Shown piece after piece: positions 9,001 through 16,509 of a DNA stretch of 64,000 nt. Position 1 is the first letter of the stretch; the number at the start of each line of letters is the position of its first letter. Both the position numbers and the translations under genes were made by a program. The stretch comes from JAADEM01 sp965371855 (lineage in GTDB: Bacteria; Bacteroidota; Bacteroidia; Bacteroidales; Marinilabiliaceae): positions 3,879-67,878 of the forward strand of contig CBDUZZ010000017.1 in assembly GCA_965371855.1 (NCBI GenBank), read 5' to 3'. A model generated the notes under the pieces. It saw nothing but the letters and a program-made list of their open reading frames with translations, searched no databases and had not been told where the DNA came from.

Positions 9001-10260
9001 ATGATAATAAATTTTTCAGTTGAAAACTTCTACTCTATAAAAGATAAAGTCACACTCTCTTTTGAAGCAACAAATTCAAAAGATTTAGAAGAGTATTATA
9101 TAGTTGATTCCCATAAAAGTTTAAGAATACTTAAACTTGGAATTATTTATGGCGCAAATGCATCTGGGAAAACGACTATTCTTAAAGCACTTTCCTTTTT
9201 GCGGGATATGGTTCTAAATCCTTTTGTAAGGAAAGTTGATAGGTTTAATTATTCTCCTTTTCTTTTTGTTGATGATGTTTCAAATAAAACCTCAATTTTT
9301 ACAATTGAGTTTATTCAGAATACTACAAAGTATTTGTATCAGGTAGAATTTAATGTAAATGCTGTAATAAGTGAGAATTTACATTATTTTAATCCTAATA
9401 AGGCATTAGTTTATAAAAGGACAACAAATGTCGAAAAACAACTTACAGAAATTGAATTTGGATCAAAAATTAAAGTTTCAAAGGAGAGTAGAGTAGCCTT
9501 AACCGGAAATACTTTGTGGAACAATACTGTTGTTGCCGGATATTTAAAAACAAATTTTGAGTCTTTTGAATTACAGGAAGTTGTAAGTTGGTTTAAAAAC
9601 AAACTGAAATCCGTTGTTTATCCTCATACCGATTTAGTGGTGGATATTTCAACTAAACTTGAAGAAGGTGAATTGTCAAAAGCAAGTATTATAGACATTT
9701 TGCGTAAAGCTGATTTTGGCATTTCCGACATTACAATTGAAAAAACAGGAAATAGTAAAGATGTATTATACAAAAATGAAATCAGGAGATTTCGAGAAAG
9801 AATAATTAGATTTCAGCATTCAGTAGGAGGAGAACAGTATTCATTAGATTATAATAGTGAATCAGCTGGAACAAAGAGATATTATCAGTATAGTGGATTG
9901 TTGAATCTTCTGTTTAATAATGAATGGATACTTCCAATTGATGAATTGGAATCATCTTTACACCCAGATTTACTTAAACATTTTCTTTTAACTTTTTTGG
10001 CAAACTCAACAAAATCTCAATTAATTGCAACTACTCACCATAGGGAATTGCTTATGGAAAAGGATATTTTTAGGAATGATGTTATATGGTTTACAGAGAA
10101 AAAAAAAGATGGTTCTACTGACTTGTTTTCTCTGTCTGATTTTGATTCTTCTGTTATTAGAAACACCAGCTCCGTTTATAATGCCTATAAGATAGGTAAG
10201 CTTGGAGCTGTTCCCAATTTAAGTGATTACTATATTGATTTGGAGGATGGCAAGAAATAA
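9001..10260 (+). CDS. AAA family ATPase, RloA-like (candidate defence protein)
   Basis: This 419-residue protein opens MIINFSVENFYSIKDKV, the usual N-terminus of AAA_15/AAA_21 (SMC/OLD-like) ATPases. The Walker A motif is GANASGKTT at residues 51-59. The Walker B with signature-like context is LPIDELESSLHP near residue 315. A switch-like ATTHHRELL follows near residue 345. The start at 9001 was chosen over 8971 because the conserved family N-terminus begins there and the predicted transcript begins near 8974. The gene overlaps the next one by 14 bases. ATPases of this type paired with a RloB or DUF4435 protein occur in anti-phage or restriction-linked loci such as Campylobacter rloAB and the PARIS system. 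The defence role here is inferred from the pairing and has not been shown. Confidence 0.85.
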   Translation: MIINFSVENFYSIKDKVTLSFEATNSKDLEEYYIVDSHKSLRILKLGIIYGANASGKTTILKALSFLRDMVLNPFVRKVDRFNYSPFLFVDDVSNKTSIFTIEFIQNTTKYLYQVEFNVNAVISENLHYFNPNKALVYKRTTNVEKQLTEIEFGSKIKVSKESRVALTGNTLWNNTVVAGYLKTNFESFELQEVVSWFKNKLKSVVYPHTDLVVDISTKLEEGELSKASIIDILRKADFGISDITIEKTGNSKDVLYKNEIRRFRERIIRFQHSVGGEQYSLDYNSESAGTKRYYQYSGLLNLLFNNEWILPIDELESSLHPDLLKHFLLTFLANSTKSQLIATTHHRELLMEKDIFRNDVIWFTEKKKDGSTDLFSLSDFDSSVIRNTSSVYNAYKIGKLGAVPNLSDYYIDLEDGKK

Positions 10261-10876
10261 TAAAAGAAAAATAAGAGGGACGTTATCATATTCCATTATT
10301 GTTGATGGCAAAACAGAGGTGTGGTATTTTCAGATGATGAAAAAGTATGAGTTGTTGCCAAGGATTGATATTGTACCTGAGATACCGAAGAAAAAGAGTT
10401 TAAGAGAACAATATGAGACGGTAAGGGAAAAGGCAAAAATATATGATAAAGTATTTTGGATTATTGATTTAGATATAGTTATTAAAGAGGATAAAGAAAG
10501 GAAAAAAGGAAGTATATCTTTATTTGATAGATTAAGAAAATATAAGAAAAACTTAATTGATAATTTTTATGGAATAGTTGAGGTTATTATAAATAATCCG
10601 TGTTTAGAATTTTGGTATCTGTTGCACTATCATGAAACAAGCAAACACTTTGCTAACTGTGATAAGGTTACTAAAGAGTTGAAACAGAATCATCTTACAG
10701 ATTACGAAAAGACAGAACGATATTATAAAAAGAAGAATGACGATATTTATAAACGATTAAAACCATATCAGCCAACCGCAAAAGTCAATGCAGCTAAACT
10801 TGGTCGTTTTAGTTTTGATGAACCTGAAAAGGCTATATCAGAAATGAATAAAGTACTGGATTTGTTAAGTGTATAA
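10247..10876 (+). CDS. RloB-like protein (TOPRIM-like, candidate effector)
   Basis: This 209-residue protein starts MARNNKRKIRGTL at 10247, an ATG inside the end of the upstream ATPase gene. A longer in-frame ATG at 10223 adds nine unlikely residues. The segment SIIVDGKTEVWYF (Glu24) and the acidic pair in WIIDLDIVIKED (Asp73, Asp75) fit a TOPRIM-like nuclease core. NNPCLEFWYLLHY, near residue 120, is the hallmark of RloB-family proteins, and the C-terminal AKVNAAKLGRF also fits. In related two-gene systems the ATPase senses infection and the TOPRIM-like partner is the effector. That division of labour is inference here. The overlap with the ATPase gene implies translational coupling. Confidence 0.85.
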   Translation: MARNNKRKIRGTLSYSIIVDGKTEVWYFQMMKKYELLPRIDIVPEIPKKKSLREQYETVREKAKIYDKVFWIIDLDIVIKEDKERKKGSISLFDRLRKYKKNLIDNFYGIVEVIINNPCLEFWYLLHYHETSKHFANCDKVTKELKQNHLTDYEKTERYYKKKNDDIYKRLKPYQPTAKVNAAKLGRFSFDEPEKAISEMNKVLDLLSV

Positions 10877-10885
10877 TAATAGTAT

Positions 10886-11119
10886 ATGAAATTATTTGAT
10901 TTACTAATAAAAAACTCAAAGATGAATGAACGGATATTAAAAGACATTTTAAATTATGTTGAAACGATTGAAAGAAAAATTCCAAACGATATTGGTCTTG
11001 GAAGTATTGAATCTAAGTTAGACGAAGTAATTGAACAAATGAAGGATCTTAATGGTAATTTTGCCCATCTGGTTCAAAAGCTTGATCAAATTTATAGTGA
11101 AATGCCTGAAAAAGATTAA
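10886..11119 (+). CDS. Small coiled-coil protein, third gene of the RloA-RloB cassette
   Basis: This 77-residue protein starts nine bases after the RloB-like stop and so is likely co-transcribed. It has no membrane segment or cysteine motif. Residues about 17-70 have heptad-like spacing of Leu/Ile/Val with charged residues (ILNYVETIERKIP, IESKLDEVIEQMKDL, LVQKLDQIYSEM), indicating one or two amphipathic helices or a short coiled coil. I do not recognise a family. Position suggests a regulator, antitoxin-like partner or assembly factor for the two larger proteins, but it could be an unrelated passenger gene. The reading frame has good codon use and no overlapping competitor. Confidence 0.65.
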   Translation: MKLFDLLIKNSKMNERILKDILNYVETIERKIPNDIGLGSIESKLDEVIEQMKDLNGNFAHLVQKLDQIYSEMPEKD

Positions 11120-11293
11120 GCTCATATTTGTGATTTTTTTTTTAGATAGAATATATGGAGATGAAATTTATTTAAAGTATTATCTTTGCTCCTGCTGTTG
11201 AGTTGAAAATGAATTAGGGAAAAGTATTACTATAAATACCCTGCGACATGCAAACTTTCAACTTTTAACTTTATAACTTGATAAACTAATTTC

Positions 11294-12397
11294 ATGGAAT
11301 ATATTGTATCGGCTCGTAAATACAGGCCTACTACTTTTCAAACGGTTGTAGGGCAATCAAATATTACTACAACACTTAAAAACGCCATCAAAAATAATCA
11401 GTTGGCACATGCCTACCTGTTTTGTGGTCCACGGGGAGTGGGTAAAACAACGTGTGCCCGTATTTTTGCTAAGACAATAAATTGTAGTAATGTTAGTGAA
11501 GATTTTGATGCATGTAACGTTTGTGAGTCTTGCCAGTCGTTTAACGAGAATCGGTCGTACAACATTCATGAGCTTGATGCAGCTAGTAACAACTCTGTTG
11601 AGGATATCCGTAATCTGACCGATAAAGTACGTGTTCCGCCACAAATGGGGAGTTATTCGGTATATATCATTGATGAGGTTCACATGTTGTCGCAGTCTGC
11701 TTTTAATGCTTTTCTTAAAACACTTGAAGAGCCGCCTAAGCATGCCATATTTATTCTTGCCACAACTGAGAAGCATAAGATATTGCCTACCATTCTTTCG
11801 CGTTGTCAGATATTTGATTTTAACCGTATCTCTATTCAGGATGCCGTTAATCACTTAAAATATGTAGCACAAAAAGAAAATGTAACGGCTGAGGAGGAGG
11901 CACTTAATGTAATTGCCCAAAAAGCTGACGGTGCAATGCGTGATGCTTTGAGCATTTTCGATCAGGTGATAGCTTTTTCGGGTAAGAATATAACTTACGA
12001 ACAGGTTATTGAAAACCTTAATGTTCTTGATTACGATTTTTATTTCAAAATCACAGATGCATTGCTTGCAGAAGATCATAAGCAGGCACTTCTTATTTTT
12101 GACGAGATATTAAAAAAGGGTTTTGATGCGCAACATTTTATTTCCGGTCTTGCAAGTCATTTCCGCGATTTGCTTGTTTGTCAGGATCAGGCAACCATAA
12201 AACTGATGGAGGTGGGAGAATCTACCAAACAGCGATATGCCCAGCAGGCTACTTCTTGTTCTGTTGATTTTCTATACGAAGCACTTGGTATTGCCACAGA
12301 GTGTGACTTTCAGTACCGTTTGGCAAAAAATAAGCGTCTGCATGTAGAGTTTGCCCTGATAAAGATGTCGCGCATCTTATTAAAAAAAAAAGCCTGA
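11294..12397 (+). CDS. dnaX: DNA polymerase III gamma subunit (zero-frame product of dnaX)
   Basis: This 367-residue clamp-loader ATPase starts MEYIVSARKYRPTTF. Walker A is GPRGVGKTTCARIF near residue 46. A zinc module with four cysteines (NCSNV, CNVCESC) lies near residues 64-80. DEVHMLS is the Walker B and LEEPPKHAIF the sensor-1 region. The frame stops at TGA 12395-12397, right after AAA AAA AAA GCC. That is normal for the short gamma form but lacks the tau C-terminus, which lies in the -1 frame downstream. An A10 run and a hairpin mark the recoding site, so the gene should give both gamma (367 residues) and tau (about 587). Clamp loaders place the sliding clamp on DNA and tether polymerase cores. 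Confidence 0.93.
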   Translation: MEYIVSARKYRPTTFQTVVGQSNITTTLKNAIKNNQLAHAYLFCGPRGVGKTTCARIFAKTINCSNVSEDFDACNVCESCQSFNENRSYNIHELDAASNNSVEDIRNLTDKVRVPPQMGSYSVYIIDEVHMLSQSAFNAFLKTLEEPPKHAIFILATTEKHKILPTILSRCQIFDFNRISIQDAVNHLKYVAQKENVTAEEEALNVIAQKADGAMRDALSIFDQVIAFSGKNITYEQVIENLNVLDYDFYFKITDALLAEDHKQALLIFDEILKKGFDAQHFISGLASHFRDLLVCQDQATIKLMEVGESTKQRYAQQATSCSVDFLYEALGIATECDFQYRLAKNKRLHVEFALIKMSRILLKKKA

Positions 12398-12422
12398 TTG
12401 AATCCGGTAACGAACCGGGATT
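12382..12422 (+). promoter_or_regulatory. dnaX recoding signal: A10 slippery run plus hairpin
   Basis: A run of ten A residues (12382-12391) is followed one codon later by the zero-frame stop TGA (12395-12397). After a nine-base spacer, AATCCGGT (12401-12408) pairs with ACCGGGATT (12414-12422) in an eight-bp stem with one bulged G and a five-base loop. A -1 shift on the A run, or transcription slippage that adds one A, joins the upstream frame to an open frame ending at 13056. The arrangement parallels the E. coli dnaX frameshift signal and the Thermus dnaX slippage run. Confidence 0.8.
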
Positions 12423-13056
12423 ACAAGACACAAACTCACATCAGGAAACAAATAAAACTTCAACAACAGCTACGCAAGGCAGCACACCACAAGAAGGTGT
12501 AACTTCTGGATATTCAGGCCGGACAACCATAAACCAGAATTTTACCGGTAACGATAAACTCACAGAAAAAAAACCGCCTCCTAAATCGATATCAATTAAA
12601 GATCTCTCAGAAGAGTTTGATAGTACTGGCGGAAAAACACAGTCTGTGGTTGAAGAACCGGCTGAAGGCCTTGTTGGAGAACCTGAGTTGAATAATCCAT
12701 TTATACAAGATGATCTTTTAAATGCCTGGGATAAATATCTTAAGTCTATTGAGAAATCTAATCCAAGACTGTACTCTATTCTGTATAATCATCCACCAAA
12801 GGATAAGGAGGGAAATGTTGTGGAGATAAACCTGTTAATAACACAAAAAGCAGAGGTTGAGAAGGAGCGAGGGCATTTAATTGGTTTTTTAAGGAATGAG
12901 CTGAAAAATAGCTCAGTGACTCTATATATTGAAGTTATTCAAAAAGAAGAAGGTCCACAGAAAGCATTTACAGCATCCGACAAATTTAAAAAGATGGTTG
13001 AGAAAAACCCGGTTCTTGGTGATATGAAGAAGAAATTTGGTTTGGATATAGACTAA
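12391..13056 (+). CDS. dnaX: DNA polymerase III tau-specific C-terminal region of dnaX (-1 frame)
   Basis: This 221-codon segment is read only after a -1 shift at the A10 run. It begins SLIESGNEPGLQDTNS and has no start codon of its own at the junction. The first 85 residues are Ser/Thr/Gln-rich and look like a flexible linker. The rest (from about 12690, NPFIQDDLLNAWDKYLKS) is a compact, charged domain ending in KKFGLDID. It resembles the tau C-terminal domain in place and in the motif DLLNAWDKYL, typical of Bacteroidota DnaX tails. An isolated GTG start at 12646 would give 136 residues, but translation as part of tau is far more likely. Tau binds the polymerase and the replicative helicase. 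Confidence 0.8.
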   Translation, partial: SLIESGNEPGLQDTNSHQETNKTSTTATQGSTPQEGVTSGYSGRTTINQNFTGNDKLTEKKPPPKSISIKDLSEEFDSTGGKTQSVVEEPAEGLVGEPELNNPFIQDDLLNAWDKYLKSIEKSNPRLYSILYNHPPKDKEGNVVEINLLITQKAEVEKERGHLIGFLRNELKNSSVTLYIEVIQKEEGPQKAFTASDKFKKMVEKNPVLGDMKKKFGLDID

Positions 13057-13105
13057 GGGATTTACAATTTACGATGTAAAAGTGATGATTTAATTATTAG
13101 TGACT

Positions 13106-15490
13106 ATGAAATATTCTACTTCTTTTATTACAGCGTTAATTCTGTTAATTACAGTTTTTAATGTTTCAGGCCAGAAAAAGCCGGACAATCTTTTTTTCAA
13201 AGACCGCCTGCAACCTATTTCAAAAGACAATATCTTCAAAACCGAAGGATACTACAATTGGGGAGCATCAATAATTAAAGGCGAAGATGGTAAATATCAT
13301 CTTTTTTATTCAAGATGGAAAAAAGAGTATCGTTTTACCGGTTGGTTACTCTTCTCGGAGGTGGCTCATGCTGTTTCAAATAGTCCTGCCGGGCCATGGA
13401 AATATAAAGCAACCGTATTGCAAGGAAGGGGAAAAGGATACCGGGATGGGATTACTGCACACAATCCAAAAATTAAATATTATGATGGCAAATATTACCT
13501 CTACTATGTCTCCACCAATTTAGGGGATAAAGATTATACAGAGGAGGATCTGATAGAAACAGCCAGGACAGGATACAGCCATTCCAATTGGAAGATTCTT
13601 CGTCCGAATCAGAGAACCTTTGTTGCTGTGTCAGAATCATTAAACGGCCCATGGGAAAGGCCTGAAAGGCCTCTGATAGAGCCTTCAGTACCAATAACAA
13701 CTCTTACAGTAAATCCTGCAATTGCACAAGGCAAAGATGGTAGGTATTATCTGATAGTAAAAGGGGATAAGCCAAACGAAAAACGTTATATTCGTAATCA
13801 GGCTATGGCAATATCAGATTCACCAGCAGGTCCATTTGAAATTCAAGAGAAGCCGGTTATTGATTATATAGATACGGAAGATATGTCGATGTGGTACGAC
13901 AAAGAAAGGGAGCGTTTCTACGGCGTTTTCCATGCACATACTTTTATTGGTATGGTAAGTTCTTTTAATGGGATTAATTGGAAGAAAGCAACTGAGTATG
14001 CATTAATGCAAAAACAGGTGCCTATGGCTGATGGAACTATGCTAAAGCCTGACAGGCTTGAACGACCGTTTGTTTATACTGAAGGTGGAGAGCCAAAGGT
14101 TATAAGTATGGCAGTAAAAAAAGGAGATGATTCATATACTATTTTTTTGCCAGTGAAAGAAAATAAAATCCCTGTACCCAATAAGCGACAGATAGCATGG
14201 CAGGAGGCGGAGCTTGGAGTAGTTTTTCATTACGATCTTCATGTGTTCGACGGAAAGAGGTATGGACAGGGAGGTAACAGGATAGCACCATTCCCGGATT
14301 ATCAGCTTTTTAAGCCTGATAGTTTAAATACAGATCAGTGGATAAAAGCATCGAAAGATGCCGGTGCAACATTTGCACTGCTGACGGCAACGCATGAAAC
14401 GGGTTTTGCTCTTTACCAGTCGGATGTAAACCCATACTGCATGAAAGCTCTTAAATGGAGAGATGGCAAGGGTGATATAGTACGTGATTTTGTGAATTCT
14501 TGTCGAAAATATGGTGTTAAGCCGGGTATTTATTTAGGCATTCGCTGGAACTCCTTTTTTGGCGTTCATGACTTTAAGGTTAACGGAGAGGGTAAGTTCA
14601 GGGATTTGAGACAGGCCTACTATAATAAAATGGTTGAAGGAATGGTAAAAGAGTTGTGTACAAACTATGGTGAGCTTTTTGAGATATGGTTCGACGGAGG
14701 CGCTGACCATCCTGATAATGGAGCTCCTGATGTGTTGCCCATAGTTCAGCAGTATCAACCCAATTGCTTATTTTATCACAATTCGCAATTGGCAGAAGCT
14801 CGTTGGGGAGGCTCCGAATCAGGTACGGTGGGATATCCCTGTTGGGCAACATTTCCGTATTATTCAACCGGAGCCGGTGAGTCTGCCCACAAGGCAATTG
14901 CTAAAAACAATTTCCAACTTCTGAAAGAAGGTAACAAAGATGGCAAATACTGGATGCCTGCCATGTCAGATGCACCTCTCCGCGGAATTAATCACCGGCA
15001 TGAGTGGTTTTGGGAACCCGGTGATGAGGAAAACCTTTTTTCGGTGGAACAGTTGGTTGAAATGTATTACAAGTCGGTTGGACGTAACTCAACGCTAATT
15101 CTCGGACTCACCCCGGATCCTCACGGATTGATGCCTGAAGGTGATGTGAAAAGGTTAAAGGCATTTGGTGATGAGATCAAAAGAAGGTTTTCTAATCCCG
15201 TTGCTTCTGCTTCAGGAGAAGGAACTAAGCTAATGATTAAATTGTCGAAAAAGCAGAGTGTCAATCATGTTATTATCGAAGAAGATATAAAGTTTGGCGA
15301 ACGTATTAGGAGCTACAAAGTTGAAGCATTAGTTGACAGTAAGTGGATGCTGGTGTGTGATGGAGAATCAATAGGAAATAAACGAATTCAACAGTTTGAC
15401 ACGGTAACTACAGACAGGCTGAGATTGGTAAGTGATAAATATATAGATAAGCCGTTGATTAAAAATTTTAGTGTATATATGGTAAAATAG
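13106..15490 (+). CDS. Secreted two-domain glycosidase: beta-propeller plus GH29 alpha-L-fucosidase-like domain
   Basis: A signal peptide is present (MKYSTSFITALILLITVFNV). The ATG at 13106 is preferred to the GTG at 13100. Residues about 40-350 read as a five-bladed propeller of the GH43/GH117 type: repeated DGKYHLFYSRW, YDGKYYLYYVS and KDGRYYLIVKG strands, and the acidic GYRDGITAHNPK. From about residue 365 the sequence is GH29-like: WQEAELGVVFHYDLHVF, then ATHETGFALY, then FEIWFDGGADHPDN with the likely nucleophile Asp near residue 530. A C-terminal beta domain of about 80 residues closes the protein. The fusion suggests stepwise attack on one branched glycan containing fucose-like sugar. 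There is no SusC/SusD pair beside it. The propeller may bind rather than cleave. Confidence 0.8.
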   Translation: MKYSTSFITALILLITVFNVSGQKKPDNLFFKDRLQPISKDNIFKTEGYYNWGASIIKGEDGKYHLFYSRWKKEYRFTGWLLFSEVAHAVSNSPAGPWKYKATVLQGRGKGYRDGITAHNPKIKYYDGKYYLYYVSTNLGDKDYTEEDLIETARTGYSHSNWKILRPNQRTFVAVSESLNGPWERPERPLIEPSVPITTLTVNPAIAQGKDGRYYLIVKGDKPNEKRYIRNQAMAISDSPAGPFEIQEKPVIDYIDTEDMSMWYDKERERFYGVFHAHTFIGMVSSFNGINWKKATEYALMQKQVPMADGTMLKPDRLERPFVYTEGGEPKVISMAVKKGDDSYTIFLPVKENKIPVPNKRQIAWQEAELGVVFHYDLHVFDGKRYGQGGNRIAPFPDYQLFKPDSLNTDQWIKASKDAGATFALLTATHETGFALYQSDVNPYCMKALKWRDGKGDIVRDFVNSCRKYGVKPGIYLGIRWNSFFGVHDFKVNGEGKFRDLRQAYYNKMVEGMVKELCTNYGELFEIWFDGGADHPDNGAPDVLPIVQQYQPNCLFYHNSQLAEARWGGSESGTVGYPCWATFPYYSTGAGESAHKAIAKNNFQLLKEGNKDGKYWMPAMSDAPLRGINHRHEWFWEPGDEENLFSVEQLVEMYYKSVGRNSTLILGLTPDPHGLMPEGDVKRLKAFGDEIKRRFSNPVASASGEGTKLMIKLSKKQSVNHVIIEEDIKFGERIRSYKVEALVDSKWMLVCDGESIGNKRIQQFDTVTTDRLRLVSDKYIDKPLIKNFSVYMVK

Positions 15491-15522
15491 GGACTTCGCT
15501 TTTCGTTTGTATCTGGAAAAAA

Positions 15523-15553
15523 GTGAGCGGGTGACTATTAGTCACGCGCTCAC
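15523..15553. repeat. 13-bp inverted-repeat hairpin, first of two copies in the window
   Basis: GTGAGCGGGTGAC and GTCACGCGCTCAC enclose a five-base loop, with one mismatch in the stem. A nearly identical element (perfect stem) is at 42623-42653. It has no T-run, so it is not an obvious terminator. It resembles a REP-type interspersed palindrome. Confidence 0.75.
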
Positions 15554-15883
15554 TATGATCTTCACTAATCTGAGCGCAATTTATTCTGCCCTCGGGTTTA
15601 AAGAACGACCTTTCGTGAGAAAATCAAATGTAGTGACCCAACCGCAAGAATAAAAAAATAACCAGCTGTTAACCAGAGGTTTTGCTTTCTGTATTTTCAA
15701 GTTGGGTTAATTCAATAAAAACATCCTTGAGTCATCGCTTAGGGGTGTTTTATATTTTCATCAGACACAAGAGTATGAATATACAGAATTGACAACCAAC
15801 ATTTTGTTGATGTAAGGAACAAAAAGGGCTCCGGAGTGTTTTTTCAAATATCATAAGCTCATCACAATGGATAACTAATTTAT
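15554..15883. other. Intergenic stretch without a recognised feature
   Basis: Between the GTGAGC hairpin and dodecin I see no convincing reading frame, RNA gene or repeat. The sequence is AT-rich with a few short G/C-rich patches near 15590-15650. Confidence 0.5.
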
Positions 15884-16093
15884 TTATTCGTCGAACCTAA
15901 ATGATACTTTAATTTTAGCACGGTATGTTTCAATCTTTCCGTCTTTAATATGCATGTCGAGTTTTGATACTTCTGCAATCCGAAGGTCACGCAAGCTCTT
16001 GGATGCTTTAGTTATAGCTGCCTCGGCAGCTTTTCCCCATGATTCACTGCTGGTACCTACCAGTTCAATGATTTTGTAAACGCTATCTGCCAT
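15884..16093 (-). CDS. Dodecin family flavin-binding protein
   Basis: The 69-residue protein MADSVYKIIELVGTSSESWG is an almost canonical dodecin. It has the conserved SWGKAAEAAI helix, the DLRIAEVSKLD strand and the end YRAKIKVSFRFDE. Dodecins form hollow dodecamers that store riboflavin or FMN (or, in some groups, coenzyme A or divalent metal). The frame is open to an ATG at 16141, but the extra 16 residues are not part of the fold, so the start at 16093 is chosen. The conserved Trp of flavin-binding dodecins is present (SWGK). Confidence 0.9.
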   Translation of the reverse strand: MADSVYKIIELVGTSSESWGKAAEAAITKASKSLRDLRIAEVSKLDMHIKDGKIETYRAKIKVSFRFDE

Positions 16094-16319
16094 AATTTCA
16101 ATGTTTAGATATTGTGAATGATGTAAGTCCTCCTTTTTCAAACTTGTTTGATATAAAGTTACAACAGAACAACTGTATTGTCAATAGTTTGAAAGGAATT
16201 GTTATATCTTTAACTTAAAGAGTGGGTTTTAGGTTTGGGATTTGTATCTTAACCCGCATTATTCATTTTAATTCTAATCAGTTTGGTATACGGCTGTTCA
16301 AACAAAAACTCAAAAAAAA

Positions 16320-16340
16320 GGAGCCAGTTTAACTGACTCC
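16320..16340 (-). terminator. Terminator for the lipoprotein gene
   Basis: GGAGCCAGT and ACTGACTCC pair over nine bp with one G-T wobble and a three-base loop. On the minus strand an eight-T run follows (16312-16319 on the plus strand is A-rich). It lies about 170 bases past the gene at 16510-17379, beyond a repeat element. Confidence 0.6.
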
Positions 16341-16383
16341 TACAATTGGTGGCTGTAAGAAAATTTGTTTATTCATCATTTAA

Positions 16384-16464
16384 CGTCATTGCGAACCGTC
16401 AACTGACGGAGAAGCAATCTGTAACCTATAAAGATTGCTTCGTCATCCTTCCTTGCAATGACGA
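16384..16464. repeat. Long imperfect palindrome (CGTCATTGC type interspersed repeat)
   Basis: CGTCATTGCGAACC at the left end pairs with GGAAGG-CTTGCAATGACG at the right (CCTTGCAATGACG read on the plus strand). The inner arms GAAGCAATCT and AGATTGCTTCG are perfect partners. This gives an ~80-base cruciform-like element. Similar CGTCATTGC/GCAATCT palindromes are scattered through many Bacteroidota and alphaproteobacterial genomes. It lies between the stop of the lipoprotein gene and its terminator. Confidence 0.75.
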
Positions 16465-16509
16465 TATTTACTTAGTCTTCTTACAGTCACTAATTAATAT
16501 GAACAAATT

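Noticed and set aside
11150..11188. Bacteroidota promoter before dnaX
   Set aside because: A -7-like TATCTTTG is present (11181-11188), but no TTTG lies 19-21 bases upstream, so I do not list it as a promoter.
11357..11854. 165-residue minus-strand frame inside dnaX
   Set aside because: It lies wholly antisense to the conserved clamp-loader ATPase and shows no domain. It is a shadow frame.
16094..16141. Longer dodecin start
   Set aside because: The extra 16 residues lie outside the dodecin fold, and the ATG at 16093 gives the standard length.
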